Translations under genes and position numbers: made by a program
The notes under the pieces: generated by a model
Told to the model about the DNA's origin: nothing
What the model saw: the letters and a program-made list of their open reading frames with translations, nothing else
Databases searched by the model: none
Shown: positions 18,947-28,598 of the stretch, one piece after another
Numbering within the stretch: the stretch's first letter is position 1
How the letters are laid out: each line of letters opens with the position of its first letter
NCBI GenBank assembly: GCA_014190355.1
Contig: BJGH01000007.1
Location: forward strand, 31,783-95,782
Source: Alphaproteobacteria bacterium
Lineage (GTDB): Bacteria > Pseudomonadota > Alphaproteobacteria > Rickettsiales > UBA1997
Length of the DNA: 64,000 nt
Direction: 5' to 3'

Positions 18947-18963
18947 AATTTATTAAAATGAGT

Positions 18964-20352
18964 TTAAAGACTTGCAATTAAACTGCTTGGACGAGATTTA
19001 ACAACATCAACTTCAAAAATTTTACCAAATAATTCATCGATTTTTTTGCCATTTTCAAAATTAACAACCACAGACTGAAGCCATTCGCTTTTGCCCCAGA
19101 TTTGTATATTTTGATCAGTAATTGTCTGATCAAACTTTTCAGATTTTTTTTTCGATTTTGGAGCTTCTTTTTCAAATAATACTTTAATTTTTTTACCTTC
19201 AAATTGCTTATTAAATTCAACTTGCTGACTAGTTAATAATTCTTGCAAAACAGCCAGTCTTTGGTCCTTAACTTTCTCTTCAACTTGATTTTTAGAATCT
19301 GCAGATGGTGTTCCATGTCTTGGCGAATATTTAAATGAATAGCATTGTGTAAAACCTATTTTCTTTACCAAATCCAAAGTTTCTTCAAAATCTTTGTCAG
19401 TTTCACCAGGAAACCCTACAATAAAATCAGAAGATAAACCAATATCTGGTCTAGATTTTCTAAGTTTATCAATAATTTTAAAATATTCGTCTCTGGTATG
19501 TTTGCGATTCATTGCTTGCAATATGTTATTGGAACCAGATTGAACAGGCAAATGTAAAAACGGCATTAATTTTTCAATATCACGATGGGCATTAATTAAA
19601 TCATCACTCATATCACGAGGATGTGAAGTTGTATAACGGATTCTTTTAATCTTGTCAATGCTTGCTATTTTTTCAATTAATTTTGCTAAGGAGTATTCTT
19701 GATTATTTGCATCTATACTTTTATAAGCGTTAACATTTTGCCCTAGAAAGTAAACTTCTTGAACTCCCTGATTTGCATATTGAAGGGCTTCTTGATAAAC
19801 TTGTTCAACACTTCGACAATATTCAGCTCCTCTGGTATAAGGGACAACGCAAAAAGTACAGAATTTATCGCAACCTTCTTGAATTGTTATAAATGCACTA
19901 GCATTAACCCCTGCTTTGGGAGCAATAATTTTGTCAAATTTATCATTAGCAATAAATTCCAAATTTAATTGTCGTTTTTTATCGCGTATTACTTTACCAA
20001 CCAGATCTGGAAGAGTTTGATAACTTTCAGGTCCAACAATAATATCGGCTACTTTTGCTCGTTTAAAAATTTCTTCACCTTCCGCTTGAGCAACGCAACC
20101 TGCAACTGCAACGATCATTTCTTGATTATTAAGCTGTTTTTTTTCTTTAATTTTTTGTAATCTTCCCAGATCAGAAAATAATTTTTCAGTAGCTTTTTCG
20201 CGAATATGGCAAGTGTTGATAATAACCATTTGAGCATCTTCTTCACTTTGAGCATTTTCATATCCACAAGCATTCATCAAATCTTGCATACGATTAGAGT
20301 CGTAGACATTCATTTGACAACCATAGGTTTTAATAAATAATTTTTTTGACAT
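18964..20352 (-). CDS. miaB: tRNA-2-methylthio-N6-dimethylallyladenosine synthase
   Basis: Radical SAM methylthiotransferase acting on i6A37 of tRNA. The 462 residues contain the N-terminal UPF0004 domain with three cluster cysteines (Cys12, Cys48, Cys86), the radical SAM triad Cys161, Cys165 and Cys168 in CDKFCTFC, and a C-terminal TRAM domain that includes a Lys/Glu-rich insertion around residues 400-415. It converges with dnaA across 17 bases and follows dacA by 78 bases. Confidence 0.95.
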   Translation of the reverse strand: MSKKLFIKTYGCQMNVYDSNRMQDLMNACGYENAQSEEDAQMVIINTCHIREKATEKLFSDLGRLQKIKEKKQLNNQEMIVAVAGCVAQAEGEEIFKRAKVADIIVGPESYQTLPDLVGKVIRDKKRQLNLEFIANDKFDKIIAPKAGVNASAFITIQEGCDKFCTFCVVPYTRGAEYCRSVEQVYQEALQYANQGVQEVYFLGQNVNAYKSIDANNQEYSLAKLIEKIASIDKIKRIRYTTSHPRDMSDDLINAHRDIEKLMPFLHLPVQSGSNNILQAMNRKHTRDEYFKIIDKLRKSRPDIGLSSDFIVGFPGETDKDFEETLDLVKKIGFTQCYSFKYSPRHGTPSADSKNQVEEKVKDQRLAVLQELLTSQQVEFNKQFEGKKIKVLFEKEAPKSKKKSEKFDQTITDQNIQIWGKSEWLQSVVVNFENGKKIDELFGKIFEVDVVKSRPSSLIASL

Positions 20353-20430
20353 TTTTGTTAATTAATAAATCGTTTTATTCACCTTCTAATCCTTATTCTA
20401 GAGAGTTAATATAAATATTCTAGGATTTTA

Positions 20431-21372
20431 TTATAATCCTTGGCGAATAACTTTTTCAGGACGATTGCGTGAAAGATAGAGTGAGTTTTGATTATAATCA
20501 AAACCTTTGTTAATTTTGCCAGAGATTTCAGGGTAAATCCTATTGGGAATTTTTTTGTACGCCTCATCTAGCAAAAGACGTGTAAATGCTTCTCTTTTAG
20601 CAGCGCTAGTGCAGCCTATTAAAACAGAAATTATTCTTGAATTATTTTTGTACGCTGATGCAATTAGATTAAAACCCGAAGCATGAGTAAATCCAGTTTT
20701 TAAACCTTCTGCTCCAAAATATTCTTCTAGAATATGATTATGCGTTTTGTATTTTTTTCCGTCAAATTTGAATTTTTTTAATGCAAATAAATGATAATAT
20801 TCTGGGAAATCTTTTTTAATTGCAATTGCAAGCCTAGCAAGATCTCTTGCGGTAGTATATTGCGCAAGATCATGTAATCCACTAGCATTTCGAAAAGATG
20901 TATCATTCATACCAAGTTCAAGAGCTTTCAAATTCATTAATCTTACAAATAACCATTCATCATTTGCAACTGCTTCAGCTAAGGCAATTGCTGACTCATT
21001 AAATGAGCGAACAATTACCGCTAGAATTGCCTCCCTGACTGTAATAGTATCACCTCTTTTTAAATGTAATGTATTAACTTTGTTTACTAAAGAAATTTCT
21101 TCTGCTCTTCCTGATATTGGTATCAGTTTATTTAATGATATTTTTTTTTCTTCAATAGCTTCAAAGGTAAGATACAATGTCATTAATTTTACCAATGATG
21201 CAGGATAAATTTTTATATCAGAATTTCGATCAAGAAGGATATTGCGATTTTTCTCTTCAAAAACAACATAAGCATTGCTCTTAGAGCAGCCGTCAGGGTT
21301 AAAATCCTTAGCAAAAAGCTGGGAATTTAAATTTAAAAAAAATACAACAGTTAATAAAATAATTTTAATCAT
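20431..21372 (-). CDS. dacA: D-alanyl-D-alanine carboxypeptidase (penicillin-binding protein)
   Basis: Periplasmic serine peptidase trimming peptidoglycan stem peptides. An N-terminal signal peptide ends near SQLFA at residue 21. All three active-site motifs are present: Ser59-x-x-Lys62 (SLVK), Ser123-Phe-Asn125, and Lys225-Thr-Gly. At 313 residues it holds little more than the catalytic domain; the C-terminal beta domain and amphipathic anchor of longer DacA/PBP5 forms appear to be missing. The ATG overlaps the lpxB stop by 8 bases. Confidence 0.88.
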   Translation of the reverse strand: MIKIILLTVVFFLNLNSQLFAKDFNPDGCSKSNAYVVFEEKNRNILLDRNSDIKIYPASLVKLMTLYLTFEAIEEKKISLNKLIPISGRAEEISLVNKVNTLHLKRGDTITVREAILAVIVRSFNESAIALAEAVANDEWLFVRLMNLKALELGMNDTSFRNASGLHDLAQYTTARDLARLAIAIKKDFPEYYHLFALKKFKFDGKKYKTHNHILEEYFGAEGLKTGFTHASGFNLIASAYKNNSRIISVLIGCTSAAKREAFTRLLLDEAYKKIPNRIYPEISGKINKGFDYNQNSLYLSRNRPEKVIRQGL

Positions 21373-22546
21373 TTATAATTTCGAAAATTGCCTTAGCAGA
21401 TTTCTTACTTGCAGAAATATCATTATTTAAACCTAACTCTTTTAGTGCTGCTTGACAATGGTTAATTTGATTATTGGCTAATTGATTGTCAGAAATAAAT
21501 TCATTAATTTTTTTATAGATATTTGAAGCACAACAATCTCTTTGCAAAAGCTCTGGAATTACTTCTTGCTTTAAAATTAAATTAATTAAGTTAGCAAATT
21601 TTATTTTAACCATCATCTTAATCAAATAATAAGTTAGCCAGTTAATTTTGTAGCAAACTATTAGAGGAATTTTAAAAAGAGAAAATTCTAAGGCATTTGT
21701 TCCAGATTTAGCAATTGCATAATTACAAGCAAAAAACATGGCAGTTCTGTCTTGATCATTAATCAATGAATAACTTACCTTAAGATCAGTAGCCATTGAT
21801 TTTACTAAATCCTGAGTTTTATTAATGATAGGTATAATAATTTTTAAATTGGTATTTTCCTTAGCTAGTAAATTAACTGCTTTAATTAATTCTGGGAAAA
21901 TTTTTTTTACTTCAGATTTTCTACTTCCAGGAGTAAGACAAACAACAAGATCATTTTCTTCAATATTATTTTCTGTTCGGAATTTTTTATTAAGAATATC
22001 TTTTGATGTGAAATCTGGAATTTTTTCAATAATTGGATGACCAACGAATACAGTTTTTAAGCCATGTTTTTCGAAATATGGAGGTTCAAAAGGCAAAATT
22101 GCTAATAAAAGATCATAAAGTTTGGCGATTTTTTTTGCTCGACCTTGTCTATATGCCCATACCGAAGGAGCAATGAGATGAACTTTTTTAATATTTGTTT
22201 GATCTTTAATTTTTTTTATTACTCGAAAACAAAAATCCGGAGAATCAATGGTAATAACAATTTGCGGTTGAACTTGCTTGAGATATTGAGCAGTTTTATT
22301 AATGCGAGAAATTAATTTCGGCAAATAAGGTAAAACTTCTACAAAACCCATCACCGTTAAATCTTCCATTGGAAATATTGGTTGTAGTCCTTGAGAAATC
22401 ATATTTTTGCCTCCAACGCCAGTGAATTTAGCAAATGGAAATAAAATTTTTAATTCAGCAATAAGTTTCGCTCCAAGAAGATCTCCAGAGGGTTCGCCTG
22501 CTATTAATACAATATTGGTTACAGATTTTTGTATGGTAGAATTCAT
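21365..22546 (-). CDS. lpxB: Lipid-A-disaccharide synthase
   Basis: Condenses lipid X with UDP-diacylglucosamine to form the lipid A disaccharide. The 393 residues carry the N-terminal IAGEPSGDLLGAKL, the IDSPDFCFR and HLIAPSVWAYRQGRAKKI segments, and GHPIIE and TPGSRKSEV further along. This shows that the cell makes lipid A, unlike Anaplasma and Ehrlichia. It is divergent from asd across 111 bases and overlaps dacA. Confidence 0.94.
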   Translation of the reverse strand: MNSTIQKSVTNIVLIAGEPSGDLLGAKLIAELKILFPFAKFTGVGGKNMISQGLQPIFPMEDLTVMGFVEVLPYLPKLISRINKTAQYLKQVQPQIVITIDSPDFCFRVIKKIKDQTNIKKVHLIAPSVWAYRQGRAKKIAKLYDLLLAILPFEPPYFEKHGLKTVFVGHPIIEKIPDFTSKDILNKKFRTENNIEENDLVVCLTPGSRKSEVKKIFPELIKAVNLLAKENTNLKIIIPIINKTQDLVKSMATDLKVSYSLINDQDRTAMFFACNYAIAKSGTNALEFSLFKIPLIVCYKINWLTYYLIKMMVKIKFANLINLILKQEVIPELLQRDCCASNIYKKINEFISDNQLANNQINHCQAALKELGLNNDISASKKSAKAIFEIIND

Positions 22547-22657
22547 AAAAAAAATTTAATTTATAACCTTGAAAAAAAAACTTTGCCATTAATTTTTAAC
22601 AATTAAAATTAAAAAACCAAATTATTTTTACTTTTTTAAATTTAAATTAAAATTTTT

Positions 22658-23671
22658 ATGACAAGAAAAATTGCAATTGCAGGAGCCACTGGAAATGTAG
22701 GCAGAGAAATATTAAACATTCTTCACGAAAGAAAATTTCCGGCGGATGAAGTTATTGCCCTTGCCTCGCCAAATTCAGTAGGAAAAAAAGTATCTTATGG
22801 CAATCAAACATTAAGCGTTAAATCTCTTGAAGATTTTGACTTTAAAGATACTAAAATTGCCTTATTTTCTCCCGGTGGAAAAATCTCAGCAATCCATGCA
22901 CCAAGAGCTGGTAAAGCTGGTTGTGTTGTTATTGACAATACTTCACATTTTCGTATGGATAAAAATGTTCCATTGATTGTTCCAGAAGTTAATCCTTTGG
23001 CAATTGTTGATTATAAAAAAAGTAATATTATAGCCAATCCAAATTGCTCAACTATACAAATGGTAGTAGCACTTAAACCTCTTCATGAAATTGCTAAAAT
23101 TAAGCGAATTGTTGTTGCTACATATCAAGCAGTTTCTGGAGCAGGAAAAGAAGCTATGGATGAATTATATAATTCAACAAAAAAAATATATGAAAACCAA
23201 AATCTTGAGCCTAAAAAATTTAGCAAAAGAATTGCCTTTAATGTTATTCCCCAGATAGACGCTTTTATGGAAGATGGCGTTACCAAGGAAGAGTGGAAAA
23301 TGAAAGTTGAAACTAAAAAAATTCTTGATCCAAATATTGAAGTAGAAGCTACTTGCGTTCGCGTTCCAGTTTTTAATGCCCATAGCGAAGCAATTAATGT
23401 TGAATTCGAAAAACCAATATCAGTTGAACAAGCTAAAAAAGCTCTAGGTAATGCTCAAGGAGTTATTTTAATTGATAATCCACAAGATATGAAATTTATC
23501 ACTCCTATCGAAGCTTCTGCTAAGGATCCAGTTTTTGTCTCAAGAGTTCGTAAAGATTCATCGGTTAAAAATGGCCTATCTTTATGGGTTGTTGCTGATA
23601 ACTTAAAAAAAGGGGCAGCTCTTAATGCAGTTCAAATTGCTGAGATTTTAGTTAAGGATTACGGATTATAA
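22658..23671 (+). CDS. asd: Aspartate-semialdehyde dehydrogenase
   Basis: Reduces aspartyl phosphate to the semialdehyde shared by lysine/diaminopimelate, threonine and methionine synthesis. The 337 residues start with the IAGATGNVGRE nucleotide loop; the catalytic Cys130 is in NPNCSTIQMV. Its product feeds diaminopimelate for the peptidoglycan indicated by murD, dacA and slt. tadA starts one base after its stop. Confidence 0.95.
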   Translation: MTRKIAIAGATGNVGREILNILHERKFPADEVIALASPNSVGKKVSYGNQTLSVKSLEDFDFKDTKIALFSPGGKISAIHAPRAGKAGCVVIDNTSHFRMDKNVPLIVPEVNPLAIVDYKKSNIIANPNCSTIQMVVALKPLHEIAKIKRIVVATYQAVSGAGKEAMDELYNSTKKIYENQNLEPKKFSKRIAFNVIPQIDAFMEDGVTKEEWKMKVETKKILDPNIEVEATCVRVPVFNAHSEAINVEFEKPISVEQAKKALGNAQGVILIDNPQDMKFITPIEASAKDPVFVSRVRKDSSVKNGLSLWVVADNLKKGAALNAVQIAEILVKDYGL

Positions 23672-23672
23672 A

Positions 23673-24140
23673 ATGCAACCAAACTACTTCATGCAATATG
23701 CTCTCAAGCAAGCTCAAATTGCTTATGATAAAGATGAAGTTCCAATTGGTGCAGTTATCGTTGAAAATAATAAAATAATAGCTAGTGCTCATAATTCCAA
23801 TCTTTTGGATTGCGATGCTACAGCACATTGTGAAATTTTAGCTATTAGAAGAGCATGTCTTTATAAAAATTCTCCTCGTCTTGACAACTGCGATATATAC
23901 ATTACAGTTGAACCATGTGCCATGTGTTATTCAGCGATAAGCTTGGCTCATATTAAAAGAATTTATTTTGCAATTAATGACGAAAAATTTGGAGCAATTA
24001 GCAATAATTTAAAAGAATTTACGCAAAAACTTTGCTATCATCAACCTGAAATTTATGATGGCATTGCTCACAGTGAATCCAAGATATTATTACAAAATTT
24101 TTTTCAAATTAAACGCAATAAAAAAAATGTCAAAATTTAA
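23673..24140 (+). CDS. tadA: tRNA-specific adenosine deaminase
   Basis: Deaminates A34 of tRNA-Arg to inosine. The 155 residues have the zinc motif His52-Cys-Glu54 and Pro81-Cys-Ala-Met-Cys85. The last ~10 residues are Lys/Asn rich and overlap the start of the next gene by 14 bases. It is cotranscribed with asd by spacing. Confidence 0.92.
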   Translation: MQPNYFMQYALKQAQIAYDKDEVPIGAVIVENNKIIASAHNSNLLDCDATAHCEILAIRRACLYKNSPRLDNCDIYITVEPCAMCYSAISLAHIKRIYFAINDEKFGAISNNLKEFTQKLCYHQPEIYDGIAHSESKILLQNFFQIKRNKKNVKI

Positions 24141-24837
24141 TAAAAAAATCTATTCCATAACAAATCTCAATATTAACAATCTCAATATTTTGGTAATTCG
24201 TAAATCGATTAAAAAAATTTATTTACGGGTTGCAACAACAAATGGCGATATTCACGCTACAGTTCCAAAAAAAACCACAGATAAATATTTAACAAAATTA
24301 ATTTCTTCGAAAATTGAGTGGTTAAAAAAATATCACGAATATTATTCAGCTAGAACTACAGCAAATATTTTATTTCAAGATAACCAAGAATTAAGTTTTT
24401 TGGGAAATAAATTTTATTTAAAAATTATTAATAATCAACAATTACCAAGAATATACACAGATTATCAAGATAAAATATTCATAAATAAAGCTAATAATTT
24501 TAATGAAGAAAATTTTAATAAAATTCTTAATCAATTTTATCGTATCGAACTAAACAAAATTCTAATTCCGTTAGTTATTAAATGGCAAAAAATTATGAAA
24601 TTAAAAAGTAATTTTATTGGTGTCAAAAAAATGAAAACCAAATGGGGAAGTTGTAATTTTAGTAAAGCAAGATTGTGGTTTAACAGTGAACTTGCTAAAA
24701 AACCTATCCAAGCAATTGAATATGTTGTAGTTCATGAGCTAAGTCATTTAATTGAGCCAAGCCATAACAAAAAATTTGTAGCTATTATGAATCGTTTTTT
24801 ACCAGACTGGCAAGAAGGAAAAAATAAATTAAGTTAA
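24127..24837 (+). CDS. YgjP-like metallopeptidase-domain protein (DUF45 family)
   Basis: The ATG at 24127 (MSKFNKK) is the better start; a longer frame from 24055 would lie mostly inside tadA. The 236-residue product has the C-terminal HELSHLIEPSHNKKF zinc-binding motif followed by MNRFLPDW, and a WGSCNFSKARLWFN segment, both typical of the YgjP/WLM-like group. The physiological substrate is unknown. It converges with the dctA-like gene with only 3 bases between stops. Confidence 0.85.
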   Translation: MSKFNKKIYSITNLNINNLNILVIRKSIKKIYLRVATTNGDIHATVPKKTTDKYLTKLISSKIEWLKKYHEYYSARTTANILFQDNQELSFLGNKFYLKIINNQQLPRIYTDYQDKIFINKANNFNEENFNKILNQFYRIELNKILIPLVIKWQKIMKLKSNFIGVKKMKTKWGSCNFSKARLWFNSELAKKPIQAIEYVVVHELSHLIEPSHNKKFVAIMNRFLPDWQEGKNKLS

Positions 24838-24840
24838 AAA

Positions 24841-26076
24841 TTATTTTTTTTGTAATCGATCCATTACAACAGCGGCAGTAGCATTTCCAATTAAGTTAGT
24901 TACAGCTCGACCCTCCGACATAAAGCGATCGATTCCTAAAATTAAAATCATTCCTTCAACTGGAACAGTAGGCATTACCGCAAGGGTTGCACTAAGCGTT
25001 ATAAAAGCACTTCCTACAACCGCACTAGCTCCTTTGGAGGTTATTAACAAAACCATCAACAACTCAACTATTTGCGGAATTGTTAAATAAATATCAAAAG
25101 CTTGAGCAATAAATAAAATTGCCATTGTAAAATAAATGCAAGTTCCATCTAGGTTAAAAGCATAACCCGAAGGAATTACAAAATTTACCACTGATTTTTT
25201 GCAACCAAATTCTTCCATCTTTTTTAACATGTTTGGCAAAACAACCTCTGAAGATGATGATCCTAAAACTATTAAAATTTCTGACCTAAGATGATTTAAT
25301 AATTTAAAGATATTTTGACGACATAATGCCAAAATCATACCAAAAATTACCACAATAAAAAAAATGCAAGTTGCATAAAATAATAATACAAATTCAAACA
25401 TGTTACTAAGGCTTTTAAGGCCATATTTACCAATGGTATAAGATATTGCACAAAATACTGCAATAGGTGCTAATTTAATGATATAATTGATCAACAAAAA
25501 AACTATTTTTGAACCTTCTCTTAAAAGTTTTATTGAATGACTCACTTGATCTTTTATTTTTGATAATATTAATCCAAAAATTATTGCAATTAACAAAATT
25601 GGTAATATTTCTCCATTTGTAAAAGCTTCAATCACAGTGCTAGGAATAATATTTAAAATAAATTGAGAGAAATTTAATTTTGGTTTTTGTATATCACCAA
25701 AATCACTTTTATCAAGTTTTTCAAGGGTCATATGCATACCATCACCAGGTAAAAAAATTAATGCACTGGCTATTCCAATAATCATAGCCAAGGTAGTAAT
25801 TATTTCAAAATAAATTATTGATTTAACTGCTAATCTGCCAATTTTAATATCATCATCGCCAATAAAACTTAAAGTAATAGTAAAAAAAATTATCAATGGA
25901 ATGCACATTTTTATTAATTTAATAAAAATATCACTTCCTAATTTTAAATTTTTGGTTAACCCTGGAAAAATAATGGCAAAAGCAACTGCCAAAAAAATTG
26001 CTACAAGAACCTGAAGATAAAGAGGGGTGTTTAAAATTTTTTTTAGTTGACTTTTTTTAGATATAAGGACGGTCAT
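24841..26076 (-). CDS. Dicarboxylate/amino acid:cation symporter, DctA-like
   Basis: A member of the DAACS family, 411 residues. Conserved parts are [20 protein letters not shown] (HP1), [18 protein letters not shown] (TM7), [13 protein letters not shown] (HP2) and [19 protein letters not shown] (TM8), closer to DctA than to GltP. Upstream in-frame codons to 26133 read through the purL end and are unlikely to be used; the family N-terminus begins at the ATG at 26076. That ATG lies inside the last codons of the truncated purL, overlapping it by 20 bases. Confidence 0.88.
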   Translation of the reverse strand: MTVLISKKSQLKKILNTPLYLQVLVAIFLAVAFAIIFPGLTKNLKLGSDIFIKLIKMCIPLIIFFTITLSFIGDDDIKIGRLAVKSIIYFEIITTLAMIIGIASALIFLPGDGMHMTLEKLDKSDFGDIQKPKLNFSQFILNIIPSTVIEAFTNGEILPILLIAIIFGLILSKIKDQVSHSIKLLREGSKIVFLLINYIIKLAPIAVFCAISYTIGKYGLKSLSNMFEFVLLFYATCIFFIVVIFGMILALCRQNIFKLLNHLRSEILIVLGSSSSEVVLPNMLKKMEEFGCKKSVVNFVIPSGYAFNLDGTCIYFTMAILFIAQAFDIYLTIPQIVELLMVLLITSKGASAVVGSAFITLSATLAVMPTVPVEGMILILGIDRFMSEGRAVTNLIGNATAAVVMDRLQKK

Positions 26077-27199
26077 ATTCAGGTGATTTTTCAGATAAAG
26101 GAGCAGATGGAATATTGGCAAATATTTCTCCATTCATTTTAACAACAACCCTACCCGTATCGGTAACTTTACCGATAACAGCAAAGTCTAATTGCCATTT
26201 ATCAAAGATTTCTTTAGCAAACTGTTCTTTTTCTTGTTTTATAATCATTAACATTCGTTCCTGACTTTCTGACAGCATAATTTCGTATGGAGTCATACCT
26301 AATTCACGCTGCGGAACTTTTTCTAAATTGAGTTCAATTCCAGTTCCTCCCTTGCCAGACATTTCAAAAGAAGATGAGGTTAAACCTGCTGCACCCATAT
26401 CTTGAATTGACAAAATACAGTCAGATTGCATTAATTCCATACAAGCTTCTAACAATAATTTCTCAGCAAAAGGATCGCCCACTTGAACTGTTGGTCTTTT
26501 ATCTTCATCTCCTTCTTTAAATTCATCAGATGCCATAACTGCCCCGTTGATTCCATCTCTTCCGGTTTTTGATCCAACATAAACCACACTTGCTCCAACT
26601 TCAGAAGCAGATGAATAAAAAATTTTATCATGAGTAGTTAAACCAACTGTCATGGCATTGACAATGATATTACCGTTATAACTTTTATGAAAAGTTGTTT
26701 CACCTGCAACAGTTGGAACACCAACGCAGTTACCGTAACCAGATATCCCAGAAACAACCCCATTAACTAATTGTTTGGTTTTTGGATGATCAATTTCCCC
26801 AAAGCGTAAGGCATTAAGATTGGCAATTGGTCTAGCTCCCATAGTAAAAACATCGCGTAAAATTCCACCAACTCCAGTAGCAGCTCCTTGATATGGCTCA
26901 ATAAATGAAGGGTGGTTATGGCTTTCCATTTTAAAGACTACCGCTTGATTATCACCAATATCAATAACTCCAGCATTTTCTCCAGGTCCACAAATTACCC
27001 ATGGAGCTTGGGTGTGCATAGTTTTTAAATGTTTTTTGGTAGATTTGTAAGAACAATGTTCAGACCACATAGCTGAGAAAATTCCTAGTTCGGTAATTGT
27101 TGGGGTTCTTTGCAAAATATCTAATATCATTTGATATTCATCATCACTAAGGTTGTGATCTTTAATTAATTTTGGAGTAATTTTAATTTCACTTTTCAT
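26057..27199 (-). CDS. purL: N-terminal half of phosphoribosylformylglycinamidine synthase (PurL), truncated or split
   Basis: PurL makes FGAM from FGAR with ATP and ammonia and is normally ~730-750 residues. This frame gives only 380, and they align cleanly with the first half: Trp45-Ser-Glu-His48 (active-site His), [25 protein letters not shown]-like and [13 protein letters not shown] segments, SESQERML, ending at SPEYDRPYI where the linker to the second half normally starts. No frameshifted remainder follows; the dctA-like gene starts there. The second half could be encoded elsewhere, the protein could work as a PurM-like homodimer, or the gene could be broken. Confidence 0.88.
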   Translation of the reverse strand: MKSEIKITPKLIKDHNLSDDEYQMILDILQRTPTITELGIFSAMWSEHCSYKSTKKHLKTMHTQAPWVICGPGENAGVIDIGDNQAVVFKMESHNHPSFIEPYQGAATGVGGILRDVFTMGARPIANLNALRFGEIDHPKTKQLVNGVVSGISGYGNCVGVPTVAGETTFHKSYNGNIIVNAMTVGLTTHDKIFYSSASEVGASVVYVGSKTGRDGINGAVMASDEFKEGDEDKRPTVQVGDPFAEKLLLEACMELMQSDCILSIQDMGAAGLTSSSFEMSGKGGTGIELNLEKVPQRELGMTPYEIMLSESQERMLMIIKQEKEQFAKEIFDKWQLDFAVIGKVTDTGRVVVKMNGEIFANIPSAPLSEKSPEYDRPYI

Positions 27200-27202
27200 A
27201 TC

Positions 27203-27949
27203 TTAAATTTTTTGATTAATTTCGTCACTAAAAACATAATTGCCAGTTACCATTTGCACATCATCACAATCTTCAAGTAGATCGATCATTTTTAATAATT
27301 TTTGAGCTTGCTCAAGATCATTGACCATTACCACATTTTTGGCTTTCCAATCTAATTTAGCGGAAATTGGATCTTTAAACTTTTTAATTAGTTGATCTCG
27401 AATATAAACAAAATCCTCTGTATTGGTAATAATAATATGAAAATCCTCAAGAGTTTCAACTTCAATAACACCTAGCTCAACACCAATTTCAAAAATTTCT
27501 TCTTCGCTACCAATTGCTTTTGGATATTGTATAATTCCAACTCGATCAAACATAAAGGCTACTGAACCTGTCTCACCAAGTACTCCTGACATTTTTGTAA
27601 AAATACTTCGAACTTCACTAGCAGTTCTATTACGATTATCAGTAAGAGCTTCAACAATTATAGCAACTCCTCCTTGAGCATATCCCTCATATCTTATTTC
27701 TTCAAAATTTTGTGTTTCTACACCAGAGGTAACCTTTTTAATCGCAGTTTCAATACGATCCTTAGGCATGTTATTTGCTCTTGCTTCGATTAATGCATTT
27801 CTTAACCGAGGATTGAATTCGGGATCACTTTGACCAGTTTTAACTGCAACCGTAATTTCACGAATTATTTTGGTGAATAGCTTAGCTTTTTTAGCATCTT
27901 GTGCACCTTTACGATGCTTAATATTTGCAAACTGCGAGTGTCCAGCCAT
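27203..27949 (-). CDS. yebC: YebC/PmpR-family protein
   Basis: A 248-residue member of the YebC/PmpR/TACO1 family, described as transcriptional regulators or as translation factors that help ribosomes through difficult sequences. The N-terminus MAGHSQFANIKHRKGAQDAKK is diagnostic, followed by VAIIVEALTDNRNRTASEVR and GVLGETGSVAFMF. The stop lies 3 bases before the truncated purL start, so the two are probably cotranscribed. Confidence 0.93.
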   Translation of the reverse strand: MAGHSQFANIKHRKGAQDAKKAKLFTKIIREITVAVKTGQSDPEFNPRLRNALIEARANNMPKDRIETAIKKVTSGVETQNFEEIRYEGYAQGGVAIIVEALTDNRNRTASEVRSIFTKMSGVLGETGSVAFMFDRVGIIQYPKAIGSEEEIFEIGVELGVIEVETLEDFHIIITNTEDFVYIRDQLIKKFKDPISAKLDWKAKNVVMVNDLEQAQKLLKMIDLLEDCDDVQMVTGNYVFSDEINQKI

Positions 27950-28093
27950 ATTTATGGAGTTTAATAAATTTAAATTATAGATTATAAAATTTATTTTATG
28001 TTATCAAATTTTAATTCCAATTAAAATTGCAATTTAATTAAATTTTGTTGTAAAAAAAATTAAGTATTTAAATGGATTTTTGCTAATAAATAT

Positions 28094-28525
28094 TTATCGC
28101 CAACCCGTAACAATTAAATTCTTTTTTGCTAAACAAATTATTACAAAATTTTTTTTAATTCTTTTAGGATCCACTTTTTTTTCACGAATTGAGGAAACTC
28201 CCGTTTTGGCAATTTGTGATGAAGTTGCTATTGATCCTATTGCCATATTCTTAGCAAAATTACCTTGACCTTGAATTGCTTGCGATAAAGATGATGCAAG
28301 ATTTTTAACAACTCCATCAGCTCCAACATAATAAGCATCTTGCAGAGTATCGTTGTTAATCATTTCATCAGCTTCATCAAGACAAAGTTGTATTTCTTCA
28401 TCAACTCTAGTTTTGCCAAAAAAATAATAACGATCATCTTTTTGAACAATAGGCTTAATGCTTGAACACCCAAAAATTAGCGTACTAAACAAAACTAGGT
28501 TTATACGAATCAAATTGTAAAGCAC
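28094..28525 (-). CDS. Probable small outer-membrane-type lipoprotein
   Basis: A 143-residue protein with a GTG start and a lipoprotein signal, lipobox LIFGC at Cys20. Two further cysteines occur, one in the middle and one in the C-terminal FVIICLAKKNLIVTGWR segment, which recalls the C-terminal cysteine-plus-GW ending seen in several small Gram-negative lipoproteins. The centre contains small-residue stretches (GQGNFAKNMAIGSIATS). I do not recognise a named family. It follows the TAXI protein gene by 73 bases on the same strand. Confidence 0.65.
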   Translation of the reverse strand: MLYNLIRINLVLFSTLIFGCSSIKPIVQKDDRYYFFGKTRVDEEIQLCLDEADEMINNDTLQDAYYVGADGVVKNLASSLSQAIQGQGNFAKNMAIGSIATSSQIAKTGVSSIREKKVDPKRIKKNFVIICLAKKNLIVTGWR

Positions 28526-28598
28526 TCAAAATTTAAAATTGTGATTGAAAGTAGTTGTTTTTTTTAAATTTTAAATAAATTATTTTTGAATTATTAAT

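Noticed and set aside
26077-26133. N-terminal extension of the dctA-like protein (19 extra residues)
   Set aside because: These codons are an out-of-frame reading of the purL tail; the family N-terminus fits the ATG at 26076.
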